Assembly: GCA_000697665.1 (NCBI GenBank)
Contig: KL197717.1
Location: 1,237,149-1,300,702, forward strand
Direction: 5' to 3'
Origin: Jaapia argillacea MUCL 33604
Lineage: Eukaryota; Basidiomycota; Agaricomycetes; Jaapiales; Jaapiaceae
DNA length: 63,554 nt
A program made the translations under genes and the position numbers. This document shows positions 43,412 through 54,568 of this stretch, one piece after another. Every line of letters begins with the position of its first letter. The stretch's first letter is position 1. Under the pieces are notes generated by a model. That model was not told where the DNA came from. It did no database searches and was given only the letters and a program-made list of their open reading frames with translations.

Positions 43412-44329
43412 TCCGATGTGGGATACAGCTCAGTGGCTGAACGGTGTTTGGCCTCGCATCCAAAACCTTTCGAAAATAATAAGTCCAAATACGAGCGTGG
43501 CGTGCACTGCATTTCGCAAGAACTCCGCTTGTCCTGCACCGTCTCCCTGCGTGTATTCTGTCCATCTCTTTAGGACCATAAGCTCTGGCACCATAAACTG
43601 TCCGTGCACAACCTTCCATGACGAATGGCTAAGCGTGGGCAGTTAGGCTCAACCGTCTCTCTAGGCCAGCCACCGAGAACCAGAAATATGGGCTTTCTGA
43701 GTTTCACCCATCGGATGCGATACACAATTGCCATCCGCTTCAGTCCCTACCCGTACCCCCCTACTTAAGTCCCTGGTGCTTGGCTGGAAATCTTTTCGGT
43801 TGATCTTTTCCCTCGTGGCCACGGCCCTCTATTGTACAATTGGCTCATGTCACCCTGCCGTCTGCATTCTCGTTCAGCGTACTTCTCATCGGAAACATGG
43901 CATCTCCGTACGTCTCTCAAGATCTACGAATAGACTGGCATATCACCTCGCGGCTGCAACGAGGAACCTCAAATAAGCGCCCACAACTCCACAAAGTGAT
44001 CGATGAACTTGTCAGCGCTCTTTGTACATCCTATCTCAGATATTGCTCTCGAATCTTGGACAAAACGATCAAGGTGGGTCTTTTCAACAAGCGCTGCTTG
44101 GACTACCCTCCATCTGCTGACCTTGCGGGAACATTCAGCGTGGGAGAAAGTAATCTCAGAACTTTGTCCTCAAGGATCCGCAAGTCCTTCTGAGGGTGTA
44201 GGATATAGATGCCCTTTGGCCGCCGTCTTATCTCCTTGACTTTTAGCGCTGCTGAACAGCCTTTGGCGTCAAACTCTGTCCAGCTGACACCTCGTGCTTC
44301 CCTATCGGCAAACCTTGGGCTTGTGGGTG

Positions 44330-44337
44330 TATATATG
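44330..44337 (+). promoter_or_regulatory. TATA box of kinase 2
   Basis: TATATATG 66 bp upstream of the kinase 2 ATG, in the position conserved with kinase 1. Confidence 0.55.
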
Positions 44338-44402
44338 TGCGCTGGCAGTCTGAAGACATATCACCTTGCTCTCACCATATTCTCACCTGCTACGACATAT
44401 CC

Positions 44403-45651
44403 ATGGTTCGTGTCCTACGCACTGTAGTTGTCATCCAGTGGGACTACTGTCCGCTAACCTCACACTTCAGAATTCTGAAGTCTTCCAGGATGATATCAGG
44501 CCATGCGGTGGTGGAGGGTTTTCTAATATTTATAAGGGTAGGATTGTTCACCCGTCAGGACAAGTGGAGCGCGTGAGTCGCTATATTGGCATCTCCCCTA
44601 CCGTGTCCAGCTTACACTCCGATCCCTAACTAGGTTATCATTAAATTTCCAAGAGTGAAAATTGATGATCCCGATGACATTGAGGATCAAACACGTGTGC
44701 GCATCTTTGAACTCGCTCTCCCATCTTCTTTTCCTCATATCCTGACTCTAGCGTGTCCACCGCGAATATAAAGCCTGGAGGATGGTCAAGCCTCACGATA
44801 ACATTCTTCCTTTACTCCAGATTTGGGAAGCAGACGAAAGATATCCGCCCGCCATCCTAACTCCCTATTGTCCTTCTGGATGTGTAAAAGACTTTCTGAA
44901 AAGCAATCTGACCGTGGACCGACTTGCGATTGTATCTTTTATCCTCTCTTTCTTTCAGAGTCGCAAACATTGACCATTGTTATTTGCGTAGGCGAAAGGA
45001 ATATGCAATGGACTGAAACACCTTCACCTGAATGACATTGTTCACGGTGATCTTACCCCGGTTTTTACCATTTTTTTACCATCTTCCCCCGAAAAATTTT
45101 CATGTTTTGGTCTAACACAGCGGAACGTGCTTTTGGATAATGGAGTGCCTAGGCTCTGCGACTTTGGTCGTGCCAGAGTTATGACGATGGAGGGTTTTAC
45201 CGCTTCCATCGTGGCGGGTACTATCAGATATATGGCTCCTGAGTTGATTCCTTCGGATGAAGACGAGTCAATTCTTCCAGAAGAAGTCAAGCTTCCCAAA
45301 GTGACGTTCGAAAGCGATGTTTATGCCTTCTCTATGTTAGCGTTAGAGGTGAGTATCCATTCTTGATTGGGCGAAAGGTCAAAGCGGCCAGTCAGTTCTG
45401 GTGATTGAATTTGATTTCCCCAGGTGGTAGCAGGGAAATCCCCCTTTTTTTACATGCCCTCAGAACAGCAAGTAGCGGTCCGGTTGAACTTAGGAGAACG
45501 CCCCGCCCGAGATAGATATCAGGTTTTGAGAGGACCAGAATGGACTGGGTTCTGGGCACTGCTTCAAGAGTGCTGGGACAAAAATCCAGCATCCAGGCCA
45601 CCTATTGAAAAGATAGTGCTGCGTTTGCCCTCCAATCCTCCTTCTTCTTAA
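44403..45651 (+). CDS. TKL-like protein kinase, copy 2
   Basis: Seven exons: 44403-44405 (start codon only), 44471-44572, 44634-44696, 44752-44931, 44992-45060, 45121-45348 and 45424-45651, coding for 290 residues. All key positions are intact: GGGGFSNIYKG, K39 in VIIKF, HGDLTPRN (D136, N141), CDFGRA (D153), GTIRYMAPE, SDVYAFSML and RPPIEK. Exon 4 and exon 5 are equal in length to those of copy 1, while exon 6 has a 7-codon insertion. The two proteins differ most in the N-lobe linker after the first strands, in the exon 6 acidic stretch and in the C-terminal tail. No extra domain is present. Confidence 0.88.
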
Positions 45652-45948
45652 CCTCGTCCGGCCTCTAGTCGTCGCCATGAAGGCGCTTGTAGACGAATGC
45701 TCCAATGTGCAAGTGTGCTTTCTGTCCGATATTCTGAACTTGCTCGTCCTTCTCTGCTTCCCAATCCTCGCACCCCCATCAATTCATTTTCTATTGCCTT
45801 TGATTTCGGCTTCCTTCGTCAATGTTATCTGTAAATCCCAGCATTTTCGTACATAGTATGGGTGGGCCGCCATGTGTGAGTTTGTACGAATATATTTATT
45901 GTCAGCAGCACAGTTATCACTTTCAAGTCCCATGGGGTACTAAACATA

Positions 45949-46317
45949 TCAAGGTTTCTGCTGCCCATGCATAGTCTTGATAACGCTAGACGATCCCAAC
46001 CTCGCATCCGACCCTCCCAAATCTTGCGGGCCATGCGATGCCTCTAATCACACGACAACCCGAAACTCAACAACCCAAGTTCCAAAGTAGCAGAGAGGGA
46101 ACTCACTATACACAGAGGCTGGCCCCTCCTGCTTTTTCGATTGTACTCCAGCATAGTACATAGCTCCCAGTGCCAGCGATGTCGCAGCAAGCGTCACAAA
46201 GGCCTGAATTACGCGATTGAGTCGAAACATCCATTCGTCAACATCCTGGGAGATACGCGTGGACTGGATGCGGGTGAGAAGACGAACCATTGGGCGAGAT
46301 TTAGGGCTGGAACTCAT
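45949..46317 (-). CDS. small single-pass membrane protein, intact copy
   Basis: Two exons, 46317-46107 and 46043-45949, coding for 101 residues. A basic N-terminus is followed by one hydrophobic segment (VTLAATSLALGAMYYAGVQ) and a polar tail ending TMHGQQKP. The basic start plus single helix would fit a mitochondrial inner-membrane protein, but that is a guess. Conservation of both exons with the copy at 42500-42850 supports the splice model. I do not recognise the family. No gene is seen in the 46318-46670 interval upstream. Confidence 0.72.
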
Positions 46318-46670
46318 GGTGAAAGTAGAGACTGAGACCGTCGGGCGAGGAGTTTTTGACTTGGTTCAGGATGGAAGCATTTGATGATGTCACTCATGCG
46401 CCACCCACGCGACCCCCAAATTGTGGCAGAAGTTTGAACGTTTACAACGTTGGAGTCCCAAGCACGTCCCGTTGACGATCGCCTCATGATCAGGGTATGT
46501 ATACCGTATCCCCCGGATAACCAGCTAGACTCACAAAACAGCTATAATACATATCAAACAAACACGCCTGGATCCAACAGAGTTGACTCAAGGAGCTCGA
46601 GCAACCCACACAAATAATACAATTCCTATCTTCGTGACTTCAACTCCCACTCAACCGCACTCCTTCCACC

Positions 46671-47015
46671 TCACCCACTCGCCGACCCAGCCTTCTGCCT
46701 CACATCCCCAACAGTTTTTTGCATAGTAGCATTAGCATCTCCACGCTTAGTCTCTTCACCGCCTGGCAAAACCGTCCAAATCAGCCTAACGCTGTGTGAC
46801 AAGAGAAAAGGAGGTGAAGTTACGATGACGAGCAATGGGAGCGCTGCCTTCACTCGGAGCAACCTTTGGTCCAGATAACCAATAGATCAAGGCACCGGCG
46901 AAGAGGACCGAACCCACAATAGCCGCCTGAGGTTTGTTGGGAAACGTCAACAGTTTGCATTTGGGTCAATCATGGCACTCACATTGCGAGGGCTCGGGTT
47001 AGTGTGGGTACTCAT
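46671..47015 (-). CDS. very small single-pass membrane protein
   Basis: Three exons, 47015-46983, 46926-46830 and 46762-46671, coding for 73 residues. After an 11-residue exon comes a hydrophobic segment (AAIVGSVLFAGALIYWL), then a hydrophilic tail with KRGDANATMQKTVGDVRQKA, likely an amphipathic helix. The last acceptor (TTGCCAG) is needed to keep the frame. No family was recognised. The 47016-47385 interval upstream is empty apart from its promoter. Confidence 0.6.
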
Positions 47016-47385
47016 GGTTGATGGTGTCGAACAACAGATGTGAGCTTAGATGGTGGTAAGAGAACGACGACCACTGTGAACACTTCGCTTGAGCCAACCA
47101 TCCCGAAAGTGATCGACGCCGGAGGTGAGCAGGGTGACATCAACGAATGTCATCGTGATCGAAGGACCGATCAATCAACCAGTATGTTGGTTTGTCAGAA
47201 TCTCAATGTTTCAACTTGCCCACAACTGCAGTTGAGAACGAAAAGTGAAAGTGATTATTCGGGACAAACTACGCCTATCGAACACACAGAAAGGGTCCGA
47301 AAGTGCAATCATAAACGATGAGAGAATCTCAGGCTAGTCCATATCATACTTACTTGCGATGAAATTGCTCCGACTCTTCTTCCCC

Positions 47386-48540
47386 TCAAGCCTCAACGTT
47401 CCCCTGCGAATCAAAATCAATCTCCAAAATCGCCGGCCCAGCAACAACACCCGCCTCCAATCCCGTAGCATCATTGCTAGTGCTAATGACGACGTATGAA
47501 GTGCCCATCAGGGTGTCGGGGACGACGACCTTGCCGTTGGATACCTGGACGAAGATCGGGGTAAGACCGGTGAAGAAGACGGCGTAGTCTGACGAGGACG
47601 TGGGCGAATAAGTGAGGGAGGTTGTAGATCCGGGTGTGATTTTTTGGGAGTTGGGGTATGCGGAAGCGGGCGAGGAGAGGGCAAGGGTGAGAGCGGGGAA
47701 GGCTTTCACGGGGAGCGCTGGGTTGGTAGATGGGCATGATGTGATGAACGCTGCGGCAAGGGTATAGACTTCGTTCAAACCGAGAGGGATCTATACAAGA
47801 ATGAGGTAGGCGTCAGAGATGTTGACAATGAAATAAAGCGACTGGACAAACATCAAGGGGACCACTCCAGGGCTCGATCTTGTTGACGGCTCCGGCGACC
47901 CAGGATGCATGACGAGCCTCGGTAGAGAGCACAACGGCTGCGGCGGTGAGGTAGTCCTTGTTAGTGATGTATTGTGCAGCCCCTGCATAAGCGGATACAC
48001 CTGGCGAGCCACGACAAAAGACACGGTCAACGTCATACAACGGCTGGAAAAAGGAAAAAGTAACTTACCAACACCCTCGAGAGCCTGGCTGAGGGCTGCG
48101 AAGGATTTGGGGTCGGTGTACGGGCTACAAGCCAAAGTGAGTCAATTGAAAGACCCGAATACAGGATCGAAGAAAAGACGTACAAGGAATATTCGCATGG
48201 CTGGGTCGCGGCCGAACCCAATGCCGCCGACAAGAAGGCGACGTGAGCGGCTTCGTGTTGTCCGATTTGGACGAAGCGACCACGGGCCCAGCTGGGGAGA
48301 CCAGCACTCTCAAATGCGGCTTCGTCAAACTTTGCCAAGGCACCCGAGTAGAATGCATTCTCGAGGTGCTCAAGGGTGAGGGCAAAGTTCAGGACTGTCG
48401 TGTCTGTCAAACGAAGAGGTAAGAATGGGTAAGACGAGTGGTTGGTAGAGCGACAGACCATCAACAGCTCTCTTCATGGAAGGGAGAGCATATGCGCTGA
48501 GGGCACCGACAGCAAGAGTAACGAAAGCAAAGGACCTCAT
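47386..48540 (-). CDS. secreted ferritin-like domain protein (Rds1-like), copy A
   Basis: Five exons, 48540-48459, 48403-48184, 48124-48069, 48000-47852 and 47790-47386, coding for 303 residues. A signal peptide (FVTLAVGALSAYALP) precedes a Ferritin_2-type helical domain: VLNFALTLEHLENAFYSGAL, RFVQIGQHEAAHVAFLSAAL, SFAALSQALEGVGVSAYAGA and STEARHASWV, where Glu and His recur at helix positions that bind metal in true ferritins. A beta-rich C-terminal half follows, ending EIDFDSQGNVEA. Relatives include the stress-responsive Rds1 of fission yeast. Whether it binds iron is unproven. A TATA box lies 84 bp upstream. Confidence 0.9.
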
Positions 48541-48623
48541 GTTGACAAAGAGGGAGAGGGCGAAGAGATGACTTGAAGGTGTGGATGCGGAGGGGGGTGA
48601 GGAAAACTCGACGAATAATGAGG

Positions 48624-48631
48624 TTTATATA
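48624..48631 (-). promoter_or_regulatory. TATA box of ferritin-like copy A
   Basis: TATATAAA on the minus strand, 84 bp upstream of the start codon. Confidence 0.55.
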
Positions 48632-51600
48632 CAATCCAGGATGCAGTCAGCCGCTTAATAATGTGAAGGTGGTCAGACAAAAAACATATCGTGTCACTTT
48701 GGACAGTCGGTCAACTCGGACGAGGAAGCAGACGAGGCTGGAAGCCTCGTCATTTCCTTGCTGGAGAGGGAGGGGGATCGAGTATTCGGCGTTCTCGGTG
48801 ATGCTTGCTCTGCTCCACTTGACAGGACCTCGCAGATTGTCGATTGATTGACGTGTCAGGCGCATGAAATCCGCAGTTTATAGCTTATAGATTCGCCTTC
48901 GCCGATGCAGTGGCCCAAGAGCGGAAGAAAAAGTAATGAAAAGCAGTGGGCGTTCGGGATGCGGATGTTCTGAGGATCCTACATCGTTGCAAAGGCAACA
49001 AACGTCGGGGATCTTTGATTGATTGCGCCTCTCGACCCGCAGGGAAAGCGTCGCAAGCCTCACACCGTTTCTTCTTGTCCCGAACAGCAGATGAGATTCC
49101 GGATGCAGTGGGGTGTCGAAGTGGAAAACGGATCGGGCAAACGGGGTCTTGATCGAAAGCCTAATTCACTAGGACCCCAAGCGCCGCCTGCTTACTTATG
49201 CCATAACTTCGTTCATGGCCGGAATCGTTTGGTGACGAAGTTAAGCACAAAGTACTGTCACTTGGGCTTGTCAGGACTCAGCATTCCGACAGCTATGCAA
49301 CCCTGCGCAGTCACCCGACGATCTCCACCGATTCATTACAACACCGGCGGCAAGAACCCCCACCCCGAGCAGGAAATGACACACCAGACTTAGAAGGACT
49401 CAGAAAGTCCCATTCGGTGGAGTCGAACTCCAGGAAGCTGGTGTGAAGGGGAACAACTTTGCGCTGCGATCGGAGCGGAAGCTTCGATCTAAGGCGTCTT
49501 ACACCCGTAACCTCATGTGCCGGCGGTACTTCTTGAAGCTTGACAGGTAAGGCCCTCGGATGACCAGACACGGGTCAAACCATACACTTTGTCCATCTTC
49601 CCATCGGATTCGGGTGAGCCATACACATCCTCACCACTCTCTCTACGGTCAAATCTTCTCACCCCTCCCACTCGTCACCAATAGACTTCCTCTACGCCTA
49701 ACATCCCCAATCTTTTTCTGGAACGAGGCACCGATCTCAACTCTTAGCTGAGACGTCCAAACATCATGTCAGAATTGGATCTCCCGACATGAACAAGATG
49801 CACGCAGCTTCGTGTACTCCGGATCTTCGAAGCCCGCCCCGAATGTTGAACTTAAAGGGCCGTGAAAGATGCTCACTACATAAAACTCTCGGTTCTGGCT
49901 TCGACACCACTTTTGTCATTTTAGCGTTGGGGTAAGTGGTGTTTGTTTTGTTGAGAGCGGATATGATAGCGTTTGCCTCGGGCAACTAGTTTGAATCGCA
50001 GAGCCTGCCTGCAAGAAGATGACCGACGGACGGGAGGTTCCAGTGGTCAAGTCCTCCCATCGTCGTCTCGACCACTCTTGCTGCGAAGTCTTGCAGGAGC
50101 CGACTTGATTATTGTTGTTAAAGATACTGATTTCTTGTCATAGCCATGCAGAACGATACAACGGTTTGCTTGATGTGCCGCTCCGTTGTTGTCGAGAACT
50201 CGACTTGTAGAGTACCACGGAGAGATCCGTCATGATCGTTGGCGATGTGGCGTTTCCCAATGTTTGATGCCCACCGGGCAAATCGCTCTCCCAGACGATC
50301 TGCTTCTAAGTGTTTACAGGGTCACGGCCCGAGATGAAGGCGTCGTGCACCCAAAGCATCGATGTAAAACTCTCTCGCCGCAGTTCAGCTGGAAGGTACG
50401 AACCTTTACTATGCACAACATCCAACATCCACTCCGTGCTTGACATCCCCCTAACCGTCGGTACATCGTCGCAACCTTTAACCATAATTACCATTCGTGC
50501 AGAATGAGAGGACTCGCAAGGTTTGACTTTAACCATGGAGCGCTCACTGCCCCTAGCAGTGTAGATTGGCCTATATCACGTCGGTTATCGAGAAAGTTCT
50601 CCAGTTTCTTCAAGGATGAAGGAGCCCTGTTATTCCGGAACGTGCAGCACTGGGAGGGATTTGGAGAAATCGGTGAAGAAGGGACTCCTGTTAGAGGAGG
50701 AGTAACAATATTTGGAGAGGAAGGTATAGAACTCTACAACTTGAATCGTTAGATAAAATTCGACATGGTATAACATATACCTACCTCCCCACTGCCAGTC
50801 CGAGGTCATGGAACAATGAACACAGTGGTTTCGAGGAGGGATCAAAGAATTGACAAATTGCCCTAACTGAATGAGATATAGCTCACACGAGTGGTTCGCT
50901 AGTGGGGTGTGTCGCCTAGTATACTCGCAGACAGGACGAAGTTTCGAGATTCATTCTGGGTCGCTTCATACTAGTGACAAGTATCATTTCCGTGAGACTG
51001 TCTTTTGGGCAAGTTGTAGATGGAGAGGCAGGAAGACTCAACTTTGAGAGTTTTCGAGGTGAGGAACTCATAGGGAACCGTTGCACATGTCTGGGACACT
51101 TGATCATCAACTTACCAAGTGAATGCATACTTTTGCCAGGGCAGATCTCGACAGCTCACCTGGCTTTCGACAAACTTGAGAATTGATTCATGCATGAACG
51201 TGATTTAGGTTTCCATGCCTGATATCGTTGGTATCGTCGAGGCAGTGGAGAAAAACGACTGCCAACTCGGTTCAATATTCTTGTGAAGGAATTGAGGGAC
51301 TTCCTGAGACGGGAATTTCCCCTGTTCCGAGCGAAGTAGAGCTCCATGGCCACCTACAACCTGGAAAATTGAAATACAGTCGAGAGGAGGTGGGTGAGAA
51401 TAAGGGGGCGATATCTACACACTTCCAGGCCACAATAGTTGCGCAGAGTTACACGCTTGGGTGACCGTCAAACTGATGAGAGTGCCGGATCCGAGCTAGC
51501 TGCCAGTGGAGGAGTTCAAACAGGGCGACTCGGTCCCAGGTTCATCTCAAACAACTAGAAAACGATTGGTTCACGCAACCCACAGGGAAACATTATTTGG

Positions 51601-51947
51601 GAGATTCGACATGCGGGGAATGGGCGGGAGTTCAGCGGGGAAGAATCGTACATAGCCTACATGTGGGAAAGAGAAGAATAAGATGTTGTGACGCCTGCGA
51701 CCCGTGGCGGGCCGCCTGGCACTGGCGACCCCCACCATCAGCCCCCATAGTAAGTTAGTTGGATGCTCTGTGTACTATGACAGGAACGACATTACTCTAC
51801 CAAACTATATTACAAAGTCGATGCTTCCAAGAAGTACAAAACGGCACAGCGATTCCATCACTGCTTGATTACCGTCAACTTTGCCACCAAAAGGAGGGAC
51901 GTAAAAAAAGGATGGAAAGTTCAGAATCAATGTGGATATTTTGAAAT
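48632..51947. other. 3.3-kb gene-poor interval
   Basis: Overlapping short frames only. A few stretches look mildly codon-like (50504-50752 plus; 50974-51186 plus; 51228-51464 plus), but no family, start or splice series could be supported. It may hold decayed genes or long untranslated regions. Confidence 0.45.
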
Positions 51948-53446
51948 CTAAGGGCAGCAGCTCTTATCCTCACACCCAGCTCCGATGCACCGAATCTGGC
52001 ATCTTCTCATGGACGCGGGAGGTGTTAATTCTGGTGCGGGTGCGAGGGGTGGGACGTCGCTGACTGCGTAGGTTGACGAGACTTCGCTACCGGTGGTTAG
52101 AGGTTTGGCGTCGATGAGTTCGGGTTGGATAGTGACGTTGTGGATTCCCCAGTGGTGGAGACACTGATGGTAGGAAAGGATCGATGTAAGCCATCAAAAT
52201 CGGGGTGATTGAAGTTATTGACGAACCTCTGTGATCGAGCGAGCAGCTCGCATAAAGTCACGCAGGGAGTCGTTCGAAGTGGCAACGTGCATTGTCGCAA
52301 TTCTCTTCGATTGGGCTGGTGCACAAAGCTCAGGTATCGTGAAGAACATGAGGACGAAATAACTCACTTAAGCTCCATACGTGGACCTCATGAGCTTCCT
52401 CAACACCTTTGACTCTCTCAACGTCCCTCTCAACACCCTCCATATCAATCTCCTCAGGCGCACCCTCCAATAAGAACCTACCGCTGGTTTTCATCAGCGG
52501 CCAAGCAGTCGTCATGATCATACAACCGACGAAGAGGGATGCGAGAGGGTCAGCGTAGTAGAACCCGGTGTACAGGATTATGACGCCTGAGATGATGACG
52601 GCGAGATTGTTGAGAGCGTCACCAAGAAGGTGGAGAGCCACTCCAAGAAGACCAAGATCTCTGCCATTTTGAGTCGATGCAAGAGCGGAAACGTGATCGT
52701 GACCAGCATGCTATTCAGTAGGCGGGCAGTGTCAGCGGATTAATAGGAAGGTATGTGGGAACAGGCTCACGGGATCGGCCTCCGTGAGGATAATTGCTCG
52801 TGTGTCGTGCGATGCGATAAGGATCTCGTCTGAAGGTGTTGGACCACCGTCTTCCCCTACGGGACGGTCAGTAATCAGCAGCTAGCACTCGCACGCAGGA
52901 GCCATCCTTACCTCCAACGATGGTCGCACTCAATAGGTTACAACCTAATCCGATACCTCCCACCTAACGTATTCAGGTTCAGAAACACAAAGGGACAACA
53001 AAGATGCCGAGTTGTCGTACCATGATCACCAGCTTGGGTTGGCTGACATCTTCTGGTTTAACGAATCTCTCGATCGTTTGTAGAAGAATCGACACGCCGA
53101 GGCCAAGTAAGAACACTGAATTGGTCAAACATCCACCCAAGTCAGGGTCATTCTCCGACGGAAACAAGTAGCACTCACCGCCATTGAAGAACGCGCCCAG
53201 TAGTTCTGCTCTCTGCCATCCAAAGCTGAAACCTTTGGGTGCTTTCTCCCGATCCCCTGTAGCCTTCCTGATGGCCAAGAGCGCCACTCCAAATCCGATG
53301 AGGTCCGAGCAAACGTGAAAGGCGTCAGCCACGAGTGCCAAGCTACGGTTATAGAAGCCAATAGCAATTTCCAGAATAAAGAAACACCCAGAGATGCAGA
53401 TGACGGCCAGTAGGCGTTGTTCTCGAGATAAGCGTAGCGAAAACAT
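51948..53446 (-). CDS. zinc transporter of the cation diffusion facilitator (CDF) family
   Basis: Seven exons: 53446-53179, 53115-53021, 52963-52912, 52856-52771, 52710-52368, 52315-52227 and 52163-51948, coding for 382 residues. It has six predicted helices, with HxxxD in helix 2 (H44, D48 in DAFHVCSD) and HxxxD in helix 5 (H194, D198 in HLLGDALNN), the transport-site pattern of zinc CDFs such as vacuolar Zrc1/Cot1. The central His-rich loop is reduced to HAGHDH. The cytosolic domain contains LEGAPEEID and VHVWSLT. The protein ends in a Cys-rich tail (CQIRCIGAGCEDKSCCP), six Cys in 17 residues. I infer zinc sequestration into the vacuole or another store. It is divergent from the CorA gene. 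Confidence 0.93.
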
Positions 53447-54568
53447 TGCGGGATGGGTTGGGGGGCGATTTTTTTGGGCGTTCAGAAGCTATGAGAGCTG
53501 TTATATGGTGGGAGGAGAGAAAGAGCAGTGCTGGGGCTCTTGAGCTTGAAAACACAACATAACTTCCTCGCCATGACTGCGAGGGTAGCATGGGGTACTG
53601 TGGCCCGATTTATTTTCGGTTCATTCCTCTGATGGGAGACGGAACGGAAATAGCTACCAAGACTCACTATATCCAGCCAACGGCAATTTCAGGACTGCTT
53701 GGTGTCAAAAATAACCCGGACCCTCGCACAACATCGTCCTCCGGTTCATTTCCTTTGGCTGCTGAGAAGCGCAACACCCACTGCGCTGCTGATAAACAGC
53801 ATGAGGCCTGCCAAATCGTGCTGAGCATCACAATTCGCAGATCGTTAGGATCATTGAGGGAAGTCCACGATAATGCAATCGAACCGTGTGCGAGACTGCT
53901 ACCATTAAGAGGTGAGAGTGGCATCGTGCTGCTCCGTTAAGGCATGTCATCGTGAGCGCCCTCGGTCAATTATAACATGACTCACGAGGTCAGAACCAAA
54001 AAAAATACCATCACAAACACGCGTCGCCAGTGCGGCCTCGTAAAGTTGTGCGAGGCATTGGGAGGAGGTGGGCCACCATACACCACCTAAACGGAATATA
54101 TGTGGAGAGCTTCTCGCTGCGCAGAAGGTTTCCAGATCAACCAACTTGGAGGTAGAGATAAAACGTCGAATTGTGTGTAAGAAAGGTTGAATAATTAACC
54201 GAGGGCAAACCGGGGTGACGAAATGCTTGCGGCAATTTGTCAGGTTGCCGGGGTTCAGCCTTGTGCTCCCCGTCCTTCTGCTCTGTTTCTATTCGACAGC
54301 TATGTGAACCAACGAATTTTCTTTTGTCGTCAAGCCCTCATTCTAGAAATAGAGCGCACTTCACTCAAAGGTCGGATATATGCGCCCAATTATAACTAGG
54401 TGGATCCTAATCATGATCGTATAATGCCGCGGGCTGGTGAGAAGCTGGGCAACCTCATGCCACTCTCACCGCCCAATTACCTCGCTATCCATCTGCTGCT
54501 GGGGATGAACCTTGGCCACTTCTGTCAGATACGTAGGACGCCATTTCCATCAGATTCTCACTCTAGGC
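53447..54568. promoter_or_regulatory. divergent region between the CDF and CorA genes
   Basis: 1.1 kb between divergent start codons, with no supported gene. A CTAG just before the CorA ATG (54563-54566) could be an acceptor for a 5'-leader intron or a short upstream exon. Confidence 0.45.

Larger units (their letters stand above)
42927..46390. repeat. tandem segmental duplication, unit B
   Basis: Second copy of the unit at 39798-42923. It is about 340 bp longer, mainly because of the dispersed-repeat insertion at 43085-43411. Order inside: DUF1770 fragment, insertion, non-coding upstream block (43412-44402), kinase 2, intact small membrane-protein gene. The common end is TTTGATGATGT at 46380-46390, after which sequence differs from unit A. 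Confidence 0.9.

Noticed and set aside
43887-44239. possible extra exon upstream of kinase 2
   Set aside because: The matching block in unit A (about 40430-40745) does not keep the frame, so the similarity is not protein-driven.
49411-49535. tRNA-like patch on the minus strand with TGGAGTTCGACTCCA
   Set aside because: The hairpin has a 5-nt loop; with the normal 7-nt T loop the stem does not pair, and no matching acceptor or anticodon arm was found.
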